Assembly: GCA_018136815.1 (NCBI GenBank)
Contig: CM030939.1
Span: 3,217,419 to 3,281,418 of the forward strand
Origin: Isochrysis galbana
Taxonomy: Eukaryota > Haptophyta > Isochrysidales > Isochrysidaceae
Length of the DNA stretch: 64,000 bases
Direction of reading: 5' to 3'
Below the pieces are notes generated by a model. It worked only from the letters and a program-made list of their open reading frames with translations. It ran no database searches and was not told the origin of the DNA. The position numbers and the translations under genes are program-made. This document shows, piece after piece, positions 29,563 through 39,831 of the stretch. The first letter of the stretch is position 1, and the number at the start of each line of letters is the position of its first letter.

Positions 29563-29782
29563 TTTACCCGAAAGCGATTTTCCCCCAGCGTCCAGCGTGG
29601 GCTCTCGAGTCTCGAGGAGAGGGCGTGCTGGGGTGCTGTCTTGCGCAGGGTCGGTGCGTGCACTCGAGGGGGGACAAATATCACTCGGACACCTGGCTCG
29701 TCAGGCATGGCGGGATTCCGGGACCGAAAAGTTGTGTCCAATTAGCTAGTGGGGTTGGCTAGGATATAACATTAATTATTAA
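29563..29782 (+). mobile_element. 'CTAGGATATAACAT' family dispersed element, near-complete copy
   Basis: Starts ttttacccgaaagcg, ends ggttggctaggatataacat-taattatt. Order of blocks identical to 26345-26086 on the other strand, including cacctggctcgtcaggcatg and gaaaagttgtgtcc. Confidence 0.8.
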
Positions 29783-29851
29783 GTAGAGTACTACTAGTAT
29801 TAAAAATGTTTCTCTAAACAAAGCCCCATCATGGTCGAGTACAGCTCGGAA

Positions 29852-30691
29852 CTATCCATCCGTCCTCGTGGCCAACCCACTACCCCAGATCGATGAGTCT
29901 GGACTCCCCGAGGTGCTACAGTAGGAGAATCCCATCTTTCGGTGTTTTTCGACTACTTTCGCCGTGCGTTGGCGAAGGGTCTCCTGAATAGCTGCTTGAT
30001 TTCTCTCCAAGCGCAGTCGCATTTCAGCTTCGCGCCGCTGCCGCCGCTCGTCGCTGATGGCATCCCAAGAAGCCCGCTTTTCTGGCGGCGATTCTAACAT
30101 CCAACCTCGCGGGAACAGGTCTGCCTGCTCGAAACGGGTGTGGTACCCATGTTTTGGCCGCAGGGTATCCAGGATTTTTTTGCGCTTTGACTTTTCAAGT
30201 GCATCCAGTCTTGCCCTATGCTCCTCTTGTTGGCGCTCGACATCGATCAAGGTTCGCGAGATGAGCTTCTGGCGCAGAGCTTCTCGATCTCGCAGCTCTT
30301 GCTTGTACCGTCGAACGGCCTGCTGATCACGAGCCTCAATTATTTGTGGTGAGACGATTCGTCTCTCACGCTTCAAGTATGGCGAGGCAGGCTGCGGTGA
30401 TCTAGGAGGCAAAGATTCGAGCGAGCGCGATTTGCTGGGCGAGGGCGTTGAGCAACGGTGGAGATCTTGCCTCGCCTCCTCCACATGCCAGTATTGAGCC
30501 GGCACAATCCGCGCCAGTACTACGCTGGCTGCTTTGTACTGTGGGCCACCGCTGGGGAGCGAGCCTGCACTCGCAGATGTGTGCATTGTGCCCCACGAGC
30601 CGCCAAGGGTTGTTCTGGTGAGAGTAGACCTGTTGGACAGGCTCGCGGTTTCCCCACTGCGCGGTGGGTGACTAGGCCGCGTCTCGCGCAT
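29852..30691 (-). CDS. basic coiled-coil protein, unknown function
   Basis: 279 aa from the ATG at 30691; the frame is open slightly further upstream without an ATG. The first 95 residues are Ser/Pro/Arg-rich and disordered; residues about 100-240 form a charged helix (QQAVRRYKQELRDREALRQK, then QQEEHRARLDALEKSKRKK, then RRQREAEMRLRLERNQAAIQ). This style is common in flagellar and cytoskeletal proteins of algae, but no named family is recognised. Its start lies 264 bp from the divergent zinc-transporter gene, so the two may share a promoter region. Confidence 0.65.
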   Translation of the reverse strand: MRETRPSHPPRSGETASLSNRSTLTRTTLGGSWGTMHTSASAGSLPSGGPQYKAASVVLARIVPAQYWHVEEARQDLHRCSTPSPSKSRSLESLPPRSPQPASPYLKRERRIVSPQIIEARDQQAVRRYKQELRDREALRQKLISRTLIDVERQQEEHRARLDALEKSKRKKILDTLRPKHGYHTRFEQADLFPRGWMLESPPEKRASWDAISDERRQRREAEMRLRLERNQAAIQETLRQRTAKVVEKHRKMGFSYCSTSGSPDSSIWGSGLATRTDG

Positions 30692-30954
30692 GGCACCCTC
30701 TCCCACCGCACCCGCAGTCCCCCACTCTGCGCCGAACCCCTCCGTCCTGGGGCCCGCAGCCGCCAGGCGCCTTTCCTCCTCGCAAGAACGACCCTCTCAC
30801 GCAATCTGAAACGAATGGTTCATCCAAAAATATGAGATTCGGGAACAGAATAAAAACAAAAAAAATACTCTCTCGGAGTCCGCCCCCCGACCCAAGAAAA
30901 GCCTCGAACCCCTGAAGTAGACAACCACGCGTGCGACCGGCGCGGGGATGGCCG

Positions 30955-33823
30955 ATGGAGACGCGCTGGTATCGCTCTGCTGGGTGGGGCCGCGGCGCGG
31001 TGCTCGCGACGGGCGCGCACGTGCTCAGCCAGTGCCTGCGCTCGGTGGCTCTCCTCATCGGTAGCGAATTGCTCTTCCACGGCGCGCTCGGCCTGCCGCT
31101 CTTCAGCTGCGGAGTCCTATCCGCTTCGGCCACAATGCTCTGCCTGATGTACAGGCCATCCCTGGGCCTGATCACCCGGCATGCGGCGCCGGTCGTCGCG
31201 AGCGGTATAGTATCGGCCACCTCGACGTGCCTATGGGGCTATGGCCTCACCCATTGCGGACCTTTTCGCGTCGTGCTTCTCGATCACTCGGAGTTGTGTG
31301 CAGCATTCCTGCTCCACGCGTCACTGTGCCACATCCAGTCGAAAGACGATGGTTCCTCGCCTTCAGTCACGATAGGCAGGCGCCCCAGCAAGCCGGGCCA
31401 GTTCCGTGGCGCCCTAGGTCTGCTTCTGGCGTACGCTCTCCTACTAGGGACGCATGGGATGCCCCATCGCCGTGGCGTCGGTGGCGCAGGTGAAATGGTT
31501 CAATTTCCTGGCATGCCTAGTAACGAGCTGCTTCCAGTATCCAACGAGCGTTATCTGCAGGAGACCATCAGTTTCTACGATTCCGCTCTCACCTTCGCCG
31601 AGTCAACTTCTGGCGAGCTGGCTCTCATCGCTGCCGCCATTCTGAATGCTGCTCGTATCACCTTGACACGGCGATTGGCAACAACCATTGGACCGAATCG
31701 GCTGCTTGCGATATCTCACGCTTCTGGCGCGCTACTCGCCCTTCCTGCCGCAGCGCTCTCGTGCACATCAAGTTTACCCTCCCCCTCAGCCTCCTACGTC
31801 GCATCCGTCCTTTCTCTCTGTAGCGTCATCACGTTTGCCTTCTTCAGCCTCATACTGCCAAGCCAAGCTGCAACCGCTGCAACAGCTTGGTTAGGGCCTC
31901 AACGCAGTGCTGTGCTCGGCCTCTATGCCGCCTGCGTCTCGGCGCTTGCCCTTGACGTCGGAAGAGGCCTGTTCACTGGCACCGTCTCATTCTCACCTCT
32001 CCTATTACTGTGCTCTGCATTGGTCATCTACGGGGTCGGAGCAATTCATTCAGGTGGGTATCACACGAGCACAAGAAGCTATTGGACACGCCCAAGCCAC
32101 ATCTTTGTCTTTGACCGGTTCGGCTTCTCCAACGGCGGGGATTCACAGATCGCTCAACTATGCGTGCCCCGAATTGCAATCTTCGTTAGTTATCCCCATC
32201 TCACGTTTCCTGCTCGATTCGCCAGATGGCCCACCCGACTTTGAGCACCTGCTCCCCTTATCTCGGGATGCGTACATGTCGACCTCACTTTCTGATGCTA
32301 TCTGGAGGGCACTCTTTGGCTCACGCAATTCCCGTCGCATGGTCGCGTTCCTTTCCATCAACGTGCTGCTCATGATGCTAGAGCTCGGGTGAGATCCGGG
32401 TCCCTGGCCATGTCATACTTTCGCAATAGGCTTGCAAGGAGAGAATGAAGATCCGAAGAGGCTTCGCGTAGTTCCGAGATTTTGGACGCTACTCTTTACT
32501 TGCACTGCTGTATGGCTAGTTTCTGAGCCTGGCCCAGAGCAAGTCAAACGCCCCGACCACCCTGCTCCTAGATATGGTTTTTTTTCGAACTCCCTCTCTC
32601 TCATTGCGGACGGGGCACACATGCTCCTGGACGTGGCAGCCATCGCGATCGGTCTCGCTGGCTCGGCGGTGGCACGTTGGCATGCAACCTCGGCATTTCC
32701 ATACGGCTACGACCGCGCCGAGACCATCGGTTCCCTGGCAAATGCGTTGCTCCTCCTCTCGATCGTCGCCTCAGTGGGCGTCGAGTCTATACATCGCCTC
32801 ATCTGGTCGTCTGATTTGCCACGGGTGCGCGTGCTCTCATACTTCAAAATGCACCCAGCACCTTGAATGAGTAGTGTGCTATAGGCCCTGGGCGATCCCC
32901 ACGTCTTATAGCTCTAGAGACGTGTGCCTGATTTCCTTCACACGAGAGACAGAGGACCAAATCACCTGCCCGACACCCCCACCTCCTGGGCGCCTCCCCT
33001 CGACCAGGTTGATGACAAGACGACGCTTCCCGTAGCAGTGGCAGGTCTCGCGGTGAATGTATTGGGACTTGCGCTTTTCTCGGATCAGCACGTCCACTTT
33101 GGCCACGGCTGCTGCATCCCCGCCGCAAGCCAAACGCATCAGGGCATAGGCAACCGTGGAGGGGCTCAGCAGATCCAGCTCATTGAAGGGCTAGGCTCAG
33201 ATTCCGCGGTCAATATGAGCGGCTTCTCCAACGATAATACACGTGCTGTTATCCTACACATCATCGCCGACGCATGTGGCTCCATCGGAGCCATCGTCTC
33301 CTCGTTGGCGGTTCGTTGTTGCGGCTGGCACTGGGCGGACCCGGTGTGCTCACTTGCCACGTCGCTCATGCTTTTGGCATCCGTAGTGCCAATGATCCGC
33401 CGCAGTGCAGCGGTGCTCTTGCTAGCTCCACCAGCAGATTTAGGAGACGAATCCAGTTTAGGTCTAGTGCAACGAGAGATCGTTGAAGAGGTGCACCACC
33501 GATTCGCGGCGATGTGCGCCTCCCTGCAGACCGGAGAAACAGCTACAGCCAATCTCCGAACCGCGCGTTGGAAGATTGAGGTGACAAAGCTACGGATTTG
33601 GATGCACACAAGCACTCGTAGTGTTGGCATGGCCTCGCTCTTACTTCGGCGTAGTCGAGGGGACAACACGAACGCTGAAGATGTAGTTGACGTTGGACCA
33701 ATGCTAGCCGAGGCAACCGTTGTTGCGGCCGCGGTTCTCAGAAGATACGGCGTGCAGCAGCCTTACGTGCAAGTTGACGTGCAGTTAGCTCTAGATTCAA
33801 CGGAGATAGACCGCGCATTCTAA
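30955..33823 (+). CDS. ZnT5/Msc2-type zinc transporter (CDF family), four exons
   Basis: Exons 30955-32053, 32097-32388, 32572-32824 and 33008-33823 join in frame to 819 aa. CDF proteins exchange zinc for protons; the ZnT5/Msc2 subgroup loads the secretory pathway and has many extra N-terminal membrane segments. Here exon 1 encodes a long hydrophobic region (AALSCTSSLPSPSASYVASV, LLLLCSALVIYGVGAIHSG and others). The CDF core follows: LELGYGFFSNSLSLIADGAH joined across intron 2, with HMLLD as the first H-x3-D zinc site; FPYGYDRAETIGSLANALLL; then across intron 3 VDDKTTLPVAVAGLAVNVLG; and HIIADACGSIGAIVSSLAV with HIIAD as the second H-x3-D. The His loop is short (HVHFGHGCC). Intron 1 (43 bp) is the least certain; introns 2 and 3 are 183 bp each, all GT-AG. 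Confidence 0.88.
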
Positions 33824-34288
33824 ATATTTGCGGGTGCGCCTTGCTGCTCTGCTCTCGGCCTTGTGATTGCTTTGTGCTTCAATTGCGCTGCAATCAGCCT
33901 CGGTTGCTAGGACAACAGCAGGCAAGAATTGTACTACTCTAGGACTATTTGTGAACGGTTGCTGTTCTACCCAGCGTCGAAGGTGGTAGGGCCCCCCTTA
34001 ATCTAAAGCTATGCCGTAGACGTTTTGTTAAACAACGGTTGGCATAATCAGTTGCTAGCAAGAGTTTCATAGGACTCCTTAGACTATGGAGGACTGCCAA
34101 CTCGAAACTCTGCCGTGCAATGCAAAATTTCTTTGCCGTTGGCTGGGCTACTCTCATGCAGGCCCGTGAGGTTTTCCCAACAATTGGCACAATGCTGCAC
34201 CAGCAAAGGCGCGCTCAAAACAAAAAGTTCCACGCTTGTTTGACTTCGCGCTCTACTTCGCAACTGTGGCGTATAAGAGGGTCAGTCA
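33824..34288. other. convergent intergenic stretch, nothing recognised
   Basis: Between the 3' ends of the zinc transporter and the SET gene. No repeat or ORF stands out. Confidence 0.5.
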
Positions 34289-35884
34289 TCACAAAGTGCA
34301 AAGTGGCGAGGCCGTTGCCTTTGAAGAGTTGGCATCATGTCCAACGTCAACGCCCTTCGCGTCCGCATTCGTTGTCACAGAATCATACTGCCTTTTCCGG
34401 GATCCCTCACCCTCATCATGTCGCACACTTGCATCGTCATCCTGACCTAGCGGCATATTTGCAAGCCTTAACAACCAATCAAGCCGAGATTGAATCCTCT
34501 CACGCGCCTCACGCAACAAAGAGCGCTGCCCGTCCCGGTACACCAAAGCCGCGAGATCTGCTACTCGATCCCCACCTCGGCTCTCGAGGCCTGCGCTGAA
34601 ATTCAAACGTACCTCCGTCAGCTGCTGCTCTTCGACTGCCGAAAGCCTACCCATTGCATTCTCACCCTCGCGGAGTAACACGAGGAGGGCTTCGAGTGTT
34701 CTGCGTTCTCCACTGGAGCTTATTGGCGCCTCCTCCTCAACCGCGTCACAACCGCCAAAGGGATCATCCTTGGTCCAATCCACGCTCGACCAGTCAAATG
34801 TAACGAACTCCGTGCTCAAAGACTTATCCGTGGATGCAGCTGCGGCAGCACCGGCAGCTGCTCGTCCACAAAGGGCATCCTCAGCAGCGATGAGGTCTTC
34901 CTCTTCCGACACGCACATCACCCGAGCCACCGGCAGCAATGTCTCTGGAAGTCCACCGCGGAAGAGAAAGATTCGGTCTCGTAGCCGACCCTTGCCCACA
35001 CGGCGAAGACGGTCGTCGCGGTCTGCCTGTGTGAGACCCGACGGTGCGAGCCGTGACAGCATCAGAGGGCACACCTCTGCTGGATTGTCTGGTACTACGA
35101 AGCCATGGCAGCGCAACAACTCGGCGTTGCCCTTTGCGCCATAGTTAATGCACACCTCGTCACCACTTCGCAAAGAGCGACCAGCTCGCAGCTCGAAAAT
35201 GCTCCCGACGACGCGAAGCTCAGACGCAGAGCCAGCCCGATGGTTGCACATGTCGAGCAGTGGCACTAGGCATTCAGTACGCTTGGGCAGATCCAGCACG
35301 ATAGCTCGGGACCAGAAGATTGCTTGGGCCCACATCAGGTCGTTCACATTGACCTCGCCCAACATGTCGCCGAATAGATCCCCGTGAGATTTGAAGGCGA
35401 GGCTGAGTGCATGCAGGTGCTCGCGCATAGCTGTCACGTCGGAGAGCAAGGCAGTGCCGCGCGCGCGCCGATGCAGGTCCTTGTGATGCCAGCTCAGAGG
35501 CAGCGAATCGACCAGATCTGATCCAGGCAAGCTGTTGATGTACGAGCTCATCACGCCAGCCGTAGCGCCCAATCGGGCTCTGTGCCTCTCAAACAGTAGC
35601 ATAAGCTGCACCTGCATGCGCTCGTCGACTTGGATACCCGAGCGCGCGCTGAATGCGGCAATAGCCTCTTCGAGAGCGTGCTCTGCCGGAGGTCGGAGCA
35701 GTACGCAGACTGGGCATTGGAGAATGGGCTCGCCGGCGGCGATATGACGTGTGGCAAAGACTCCGAGTCCACCCTCGTGCCGAGTCTCGCCCAGCTGCAC
35801 GGCGTGCAAGCAGCCCGCTGCCTCCAACTCGCGGAGCAGCTGCTCGCCGTGTGATAGGCGGCTCGAGAGGCCCTTCGACCCCAT
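34289..35884 (-). CDS. SET-domain protein of the Rubisco-LSMT/SETD3/SETD6 type
   Basis: 531 aa from the ATG at 35884. The open frame continues 32 codons upstream without an ATG, into a retroelement end. These enzymes methylate lysine or histidine on non-histone proteins. N-flanking SET: EGGLGVFATRHIAAGEPIL; an inserted helical region (iSET) with LPLSWHHKDLHRRARGTALL; the SET core LVPLLDMCNHRAGS and SGDEVCINYGAKGNAELLRC-HGFV with its conserved GxxxNxxLLxxYGF-like turn; and a C-terminal helical Rubis-subs-bind-like domain (LEALLVLLREGENAMGRL, AALVYRDGQRSLLREARERI). The last 45 residues are polar. Length fits the family (450-550). Plastid or cytosolic substrate cannot be decided. Confidence 0.88.
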   Translation of the reverse strand: MGSKGLSSRLSHGEQLLRELEAAGCLHAVQLGETRHEGGLGVFATRHIAAGEPILQCPVCVLLRPPAEHALEEAIAAFSARSGIQVDERMQVQLMLLFERHRARLGATAGVMSSYINSLPGSDLVDSLPLSWHHKDLHRRARGTALLSDVTAMREHLHALSLAFKSHGDLFGDMLGEVNVNDLMWAQAIFWSRAIVLDLPKRTECLVPLLDMCNHRAGSASELRVVGSIFELRAGRSLRSGDEVCINYGAKGNAELLRCHGFVVPDNPAEVCPLMLSRLAPSGLTQADRDDRLRRVGKGRLRDRIFLFRGGLPETLLPVARVMCVSEEEDLIAAEDALCGRAAAGAAAAASTDKSLSTEFVTFDWSSVDWTKDDPFGGCDAVEEEAPISSSGERRTLEALLVLLREGENAMGRLSAVEEQQLTEVRLNFSAGLESRGGDRVADLAALVYRDGQRSLLREARERIQSRLDWLLRLANMPLGQDDDASVRHDEGEGSRKRQYDSVTTNADAKGVDVGHDANSSKATASPLCTL

Positions 35885-35934
35885 CCGGCAGCGGGAAGGG
35901 GGAGGGCAGCTTAAGTTTAAGTTGAAATACAAGA

Positions 35935-35990
35935 GGACAGCTACTATCTTTAAAAACCTTTTAATATTCTCGCCTCTCACGTGGCCTAGT
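35935..35990 (-). mobile_element. LINE 3'-end relic upstream of the SET gene
   Basis: In minus sense: gtgagaggcgagaatattaa-aaggttttt, matching the 3' end of copy 2 (cgaggcgagaattttaaaag followed by oligo-T). It lies 50-100 bp from the SET start codon, in the likely promoter. Confidence 0.65.
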
Positions 35991-36164
35991 GTCGTGCTAT
36001 GCTACCACGCCTTCGCTCCTTTCCTACCCTTGACCAACCTGCCTTGCGGCGTCTCGCCTCGTGCACTACTAAGGGGCCCGGGTTGTGCGGGGGTGGCTGG
36101 ATATGGCGGGCTGTCCTGATCCTTGATCCTTGTCCTTGGCGGTAAGGCGGTTGCGCATAAACCC

Positions 36165-36544
36165 GTAGTCTTAAAGACTACCGGGTTGTCTTGGGGGGGG
36201 GGGGGGAAGACAACGGAAAATGTCTGCCTCCTTTGCCGCCTTCTGAGCAACGTGCTTGTGAGGGCCCCAATCCACCGGACCCGGCGTCTCAGCTGCCCTG
36301 TGAGTCTGTCTGTGTGAATCTGCCCGCGAGTCGTTCAACGTCAATTTCTGTAGTCTTCAATATTTGTATACAAAAAAATCGAATTTCGCGTTCGAATTCT
36401 TAATACTTAATATTTATGCTAGGGGCCTATTAGATAGTGACCATATTAGCTGCCTGGGCGCAAAAAATACAGATCAGGGTGCTAATTTGACATACCTAGT
36501 TATGACAAGGTGAAGTCGTTGTCTTTAAGACTACCGGTAGTCTT
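36165..36544. repeat. pair of palindromic motifs in inverted arrangement
   Basis: gtagtcttaaagactac (36165-36181) is a near-perfect palindrome; 340 bp on, gtctttaagactaccggtag-tctt (36521-36544) carries the same units plus the palindrome actaccggtagt. The surrounding 36050-36560 has no gene, a G-run at 36193-36206 and AT-rich centre. This could be a small terminal-inverted-repeat element. Confidence 0.55.
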
Positions 36545-37100
36545 CGTTGCGCCCCTTCAACCGTAAGGTTAAGGTTCTCACCAAGTCCAAGTCGCGTTCC
36601 GTGGCGCCGTCAACTACGCTAACGTCACCCGGCTGAATGGGCCGGAGTGCCGAGAACTTTCGAACGCGACCGGGCGCGCTGGGTGAGAGTTCTTGCTGAG
36701 GAGGCTCGTATGCTGCCCCGGTGCCAACGAGTTCGCGAACGCGATGCACTTGGCGGCCGTTCGGTAGATGGCACAGGAAGTCCTACGGAAGCAGCGCAGT
36801 GCGCCAAGAGGGCTGTATTGCAATGCTCTCCACGATTCCCGAGCGCGCGGTTGGGTAGTCTGCGGGGTTGGGAGGCAGCGTACCAATATCCTGGATGGGG
36901 TTCTGCGCGTAGGAGCGCGTAGGCAAGCCGGTGTCATCTTCCTCAGGTTGGGGCTGGAAGGCTGGAAGTGGTGTGGTGTGGGGCTGACGGCCATGCTGCG
37001 TGGGCAGGTGAAGCAGAAATCGGCCGAGTGCGGTGGCATGAAACGCCGGTGAGACCGCCGACCGGTGTACCCGGACCATTTTTTAGTCCGAACACCGTCG
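36531..37100 (-). pseudogene. decayed coding sequence, frames alternate
   Basis: In three minus frames there are protein-like stretches that would follow one another: ATALGRFLLHLPTQHGRQPH (about 37040), IGTLPPNPADYPTARSGIVE (about 36870), then RELVGTGAAYEPPQQELSPS and ERDLDLVRTLTLRLKGRNED to a stop at 36531. No domain recognised; a retroelement gag or an orphan gene with at least two frameshifts. Confidence 0.35.
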
Positions 37101-37375
37101 ACAAGGGGGGGCTGACCACCGCCGTGCTCTCGCTGGAGCGCGGCGAAGGTCGGCCTGTCAGACGGGCCAGTCGCCATCGCTCTGCCTCGGATTCGGATAA
37201 GAGCGGGGAGAGGGACGAGGGGAAATCTTCCCCCGGTCCGACGATAAAAAATGTGGGCCTCCGGATCAACAAGAGTTTTTTTTTCAACCCACTCTCCCCC
37301 ACCTCTAGCGCGGTGCGAGGGGTGGTCCCCGTCAGTGCCTACGTTATGTCCGATGCGGCGATCTGTGATTTGGTC

Positions 37376-37405
37376 TAAAAAGACATCTGAAGATTCGGGG
37401 CTTAG
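37376..37405 (-). mobile_element. LINE 3'-terminal motif
   Basis: Minus sense: gccccgaatcttcagatg then tcttttta, the same terminus as 4588-4620 and 5157-5185. Upstream body not identifiable. Around 37420-37500 lies a repeated tttgcatat tract. Confidence 0.55.
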
Positions 37406-37804
37406 GCCCAGATAGAAATATGCAAGATACGCTTTGCATATTTTGGCCCTTCTTCGGTGATTTTGCATATCCCCGCATATTTTAATATGTACTACTTTGC
37501 ATATTTGCTGCCACCGGCATGCTCCGTCTCGGGCACCTGTGTTGTAGGCCGCGCAGGCGAGCTATCGGCCATTATTCTCAACACTCAACACCGGCGTCGT
37601 CGGAAAGGGTAGGAGTACTCGTACGACGGTCGGTCGAAGATACTCCTACGAGAAGACATGTGGACGAGAGCCCGGGCATAGCCGGACACGTTCGGTGAGT
37701 ATCGAGATGTGGTTGTGTGGTGTGAATAGATGAATGAAGCTCGTCGCTCTCTCGACTCGTCTCTCTCCCGCGCCTTGTGGCTCCCTCTCTCCGTAGTCAC
37801 TCTC

Positions 37805-37950
37805 CCGGCTCTGGAGAGAGAGGGAGGGAGAGAGGCAAGGAGTGGGGGGGAGTGAGACGGAAGGAGGGAGGGAGGGAGGAGGGAGAAAGGGAGGGAGAAA
37901 AGGAGGAGGGGGAGGGGGAGGGGGGCGGGGGGAGGGGGAGAGCGAGAAAC
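37805..37950 (+). repeat. polypurine (G+A) tract
   Basis: About 145 bp almost free of pyrimidines (gagggagg, ggagggggagg units), ending 34 bp before the methyltransferase ATG. It may act as a promoter or form triplex/quadruplex structure; it also explains spurious open frames here. Confidence 0.8.
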
Positions 37951-37983
37951 AGGCGGAGGAAACGACGCGTTGCACTATATGCG

Positions 37984-39831
37984 ATGAGACCGCTTGTTGA
38001 GGCAACGCTCTTGCCGCTCTCGGGCTCACAGCTGGTGCTCGAGGTGAGAGTTGTAGACCGCTCGGGCCGGCGCGGCTTTGCAGTGCTCGCTGACTCCGCT
38101 GAGATCGACCCACATGTGAGCGCCGAGGCCATGGCCGCCTTCCACAAGAGGTTTGCCCACCTGGCGCACGGAGAAGAGCTGACTTCTCCCTTCAACGAGT
38201 GCGAGCTGTGCGGCCAAGTGGTCGCACACCGAAGGCACGGCGCAGCCCTGCTCTTCATTGATCTTCAGGCGGGCTCACACACCACTCAAATCATCGTCCG
38301 CGCCGGCGCAGCTAACGCGATGATTGCGCTTGCAACACGGAGGGGCTCGACTGTCCGGGTGCTGGGCCAGCCAGGCCGTAGCTGGAAGGGAGAGCTCTCG
38401 CTCTTCGCAGTGAAGCTGGTCCTCCTCCGTGTCCCTCCTGACGCGGATGGCATCATCATGTGTGCCAAGCTCGTCGCAGCGGGCGAGATGGCGACGGATG
38501 CAGCTGCTGGATTGCTACGGTGCGACCCTGATGCCATGGGAGAAGTCTCACATGCCATCGAAGCTGCGGGAGATGACGCTTGGGACGGTAGCGCCCAGCT
38601 CCAGGAGGTTGAGGATGGGATACAAGATCTCGACACGGCCATGTTAATGCTCGGCGATCAGGATGACGGTGTTGCGCCTACTGCGTTATTGATCCGCCGT
38701 GCATCTCGGAAGTTGGCAGCTGCCCTCACAGGCAGGCGTATTAGAGCACGGCCTGCACGCTACTTGAAGGTCGGAGTGAATACCTTAGATCGTCTCACGG
38801 TGACGCATCAGCTGCCCTGGTCGATGGAGCGAGTAGACACAATGGTAGATCTCGAGGAAGACTCTCTGGGTGTCATTCATCCGGCGAACGGGCTTCCCGA
38901 AATCAAGGAGGCAGATGCGATGCTGCGACAGCAATACATCCAACGTAAAAAGCTGCCCCAGTTGCGATGGATGCTTGCGCAGATCGAGGCAGTGCTATCC
39001 GAGCGAGGGTCTTCAGCCTGGAAGTGTGGCCTGGAGGATTCTCCTATCACTATACTCGACCTTGGCTGTGGTCGTGCGGATCTGACACTACTCATAGCCG
39101 CCCGGCATCCCTCTGCACATGTCATCGGGCTTGATTCCAATGAGTCTTCCCTGTCGTCAGCCATGCAACGGGCACGAGTGGCTCGATTGACGAATGTGAG
39201 CTTCGTCCTTGCAGATGCTGCCACAGGTAAGAGAATACGCGGCGCGGCTGAGGCCTCCAGCATCGATTCCACAGAGACTTTGAATCCGGGTAGCCATACG
39301 ATCGACTGTGCCGGAACGGGTGACACTCCACTCGATCCTTTGTTACCATCGACGCCCGATCTTGTGGTTGCCCTGCATGCATGCGGCGGGCTCACTGATG
39401 TCGTCCTTCATCTAGCAGCCCGATGGCACGCATCCGTTATTGTGTGCAGCTGTTGCTTCAACAAGCACCGCCACTTGAGCGCGGCAAGCCATTGGGGAAT
39501 ATCTGAAGAAGACAAAGATCTACTTTGTCGCATGGCGGATTGCGACACTGCCGCCCTATCATCTCCGGCAAGACATCTTACGTCGTGCTTGCGCCTTCGA
39601 CGATTTAATCAGGAGCTACATGAGCGCCACCCGCGGGCGAATTCTAGGACGATGGCCATCTTAGGGGGGAAGCCACCGATTTCTCAAGCAGCTAGTGTCC
39701 ACAGCACCGCGATCCTCAACAGAGATGTAGTGGCGACACGAAGCTCGATGGCCATCAAATGCTTTGACCCGTCCTTCTCGGCTCAAAACACGGTCCTCGT
39801 CGCTACCGTGAAAACCACGCCTAGTCGATGA
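37984..39831 (+). CDS. OB-fold plus GSTCD/METTL25-type methyltransferase
   Basis: 615 aa from the ATG at 37984; the upstream open frame is polypurine and ignored. Residues about 65-115 (FNECELCGQVVAHRRHGAAL then FIDLQAGSHTTQIIVRAG) resemble an OB-fold nucleic-acid-binding strand set. Residues about 285-345 are charged helix (REIKEADAMLRQ-type, then IQRKKLPQLRWMLAQIEAVL). The catalytic domain follows: ILDLGCGRADLTLLIAARHP (SAM motif I, about 357), HVIGLDSNESSLSSAM (motif II acidic D), DLVVALHACGGLTDVVLHLA (motif IV, the DAT/LHxCG signature of the Methyltransf_32 group) and IVCSCCFNKHR. The DLVVALHACG signature separates this group from tRNA m5C and m1A enzymes. RNA methylation is plausible but not shown. 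No intron. Confidence 0.8.
   Translation: MRPLVEATLLPLSGSQLVLEVRVVDRSGRRGFAVLADSAEIDPHVSAEAMAAFHKRFAHLAHGEELTSPFNECELCGQVVAHRRHGAALLFIDLQAGSHTTQIIVRAGAANAMIALATRRGSTVRVLGQPGRSWKGELSLFAVKLVLLRVPPDADGIIMCAKLVAAGEMATDAAAGLLRCDPDAMGEVSHAIEAAGDDAWDGSAQLQEVEDGIQDLDTAMLMLGDQDDGVAPTALLIRRASRKLAAALTGRRIRARPARYLKVGVNTLDRLTVTHQLPWSMERVDTMVDLEEDSLGVIHPANGLPEIKEADAMLRQQYIQRKKLPQLRWMLAQIEAVLSERGSSAWKCGLEDSPITILDLGCGRADLTLLIAARHPSAHVIGLDSNESSLSSAMQRARVARLTNVSFVLADAATGKRIRGAAEASSIDSTETLNPGSHTIDCAGTGDTPLDPLLPSTPDLVVALHACGGLTDVVLHLAARWHASVIVCSCCFNKHRHLSAASHWGISEEDKDLLCRMADCDTAALSSPARHLTSCLRLRRFNQELHERHPRANSRTMAILGGKPPISQAASVHSTAILNRDVVATRSSMAIKCFDPSFSAQNTVLVATVKTTPSR

Noticed and set aside
30672-31220. 182-codon minus ORF over the zinc transporter start
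   Set aside because: Antisense shadow of exon 1 of the transporter.
32389-32571. Short alternative intron 32389-32430 in the zinc transporter
   Set aside because: It would insert an unconserved 45-residue stretch between LELG and YGFFSNS; the 183-bp intron gives the exact CDF motif.
37646-38113. Proline-rich minus ORF
   Set aside because: Antisense of the polypurine tract and the methyltransferase 5' end.
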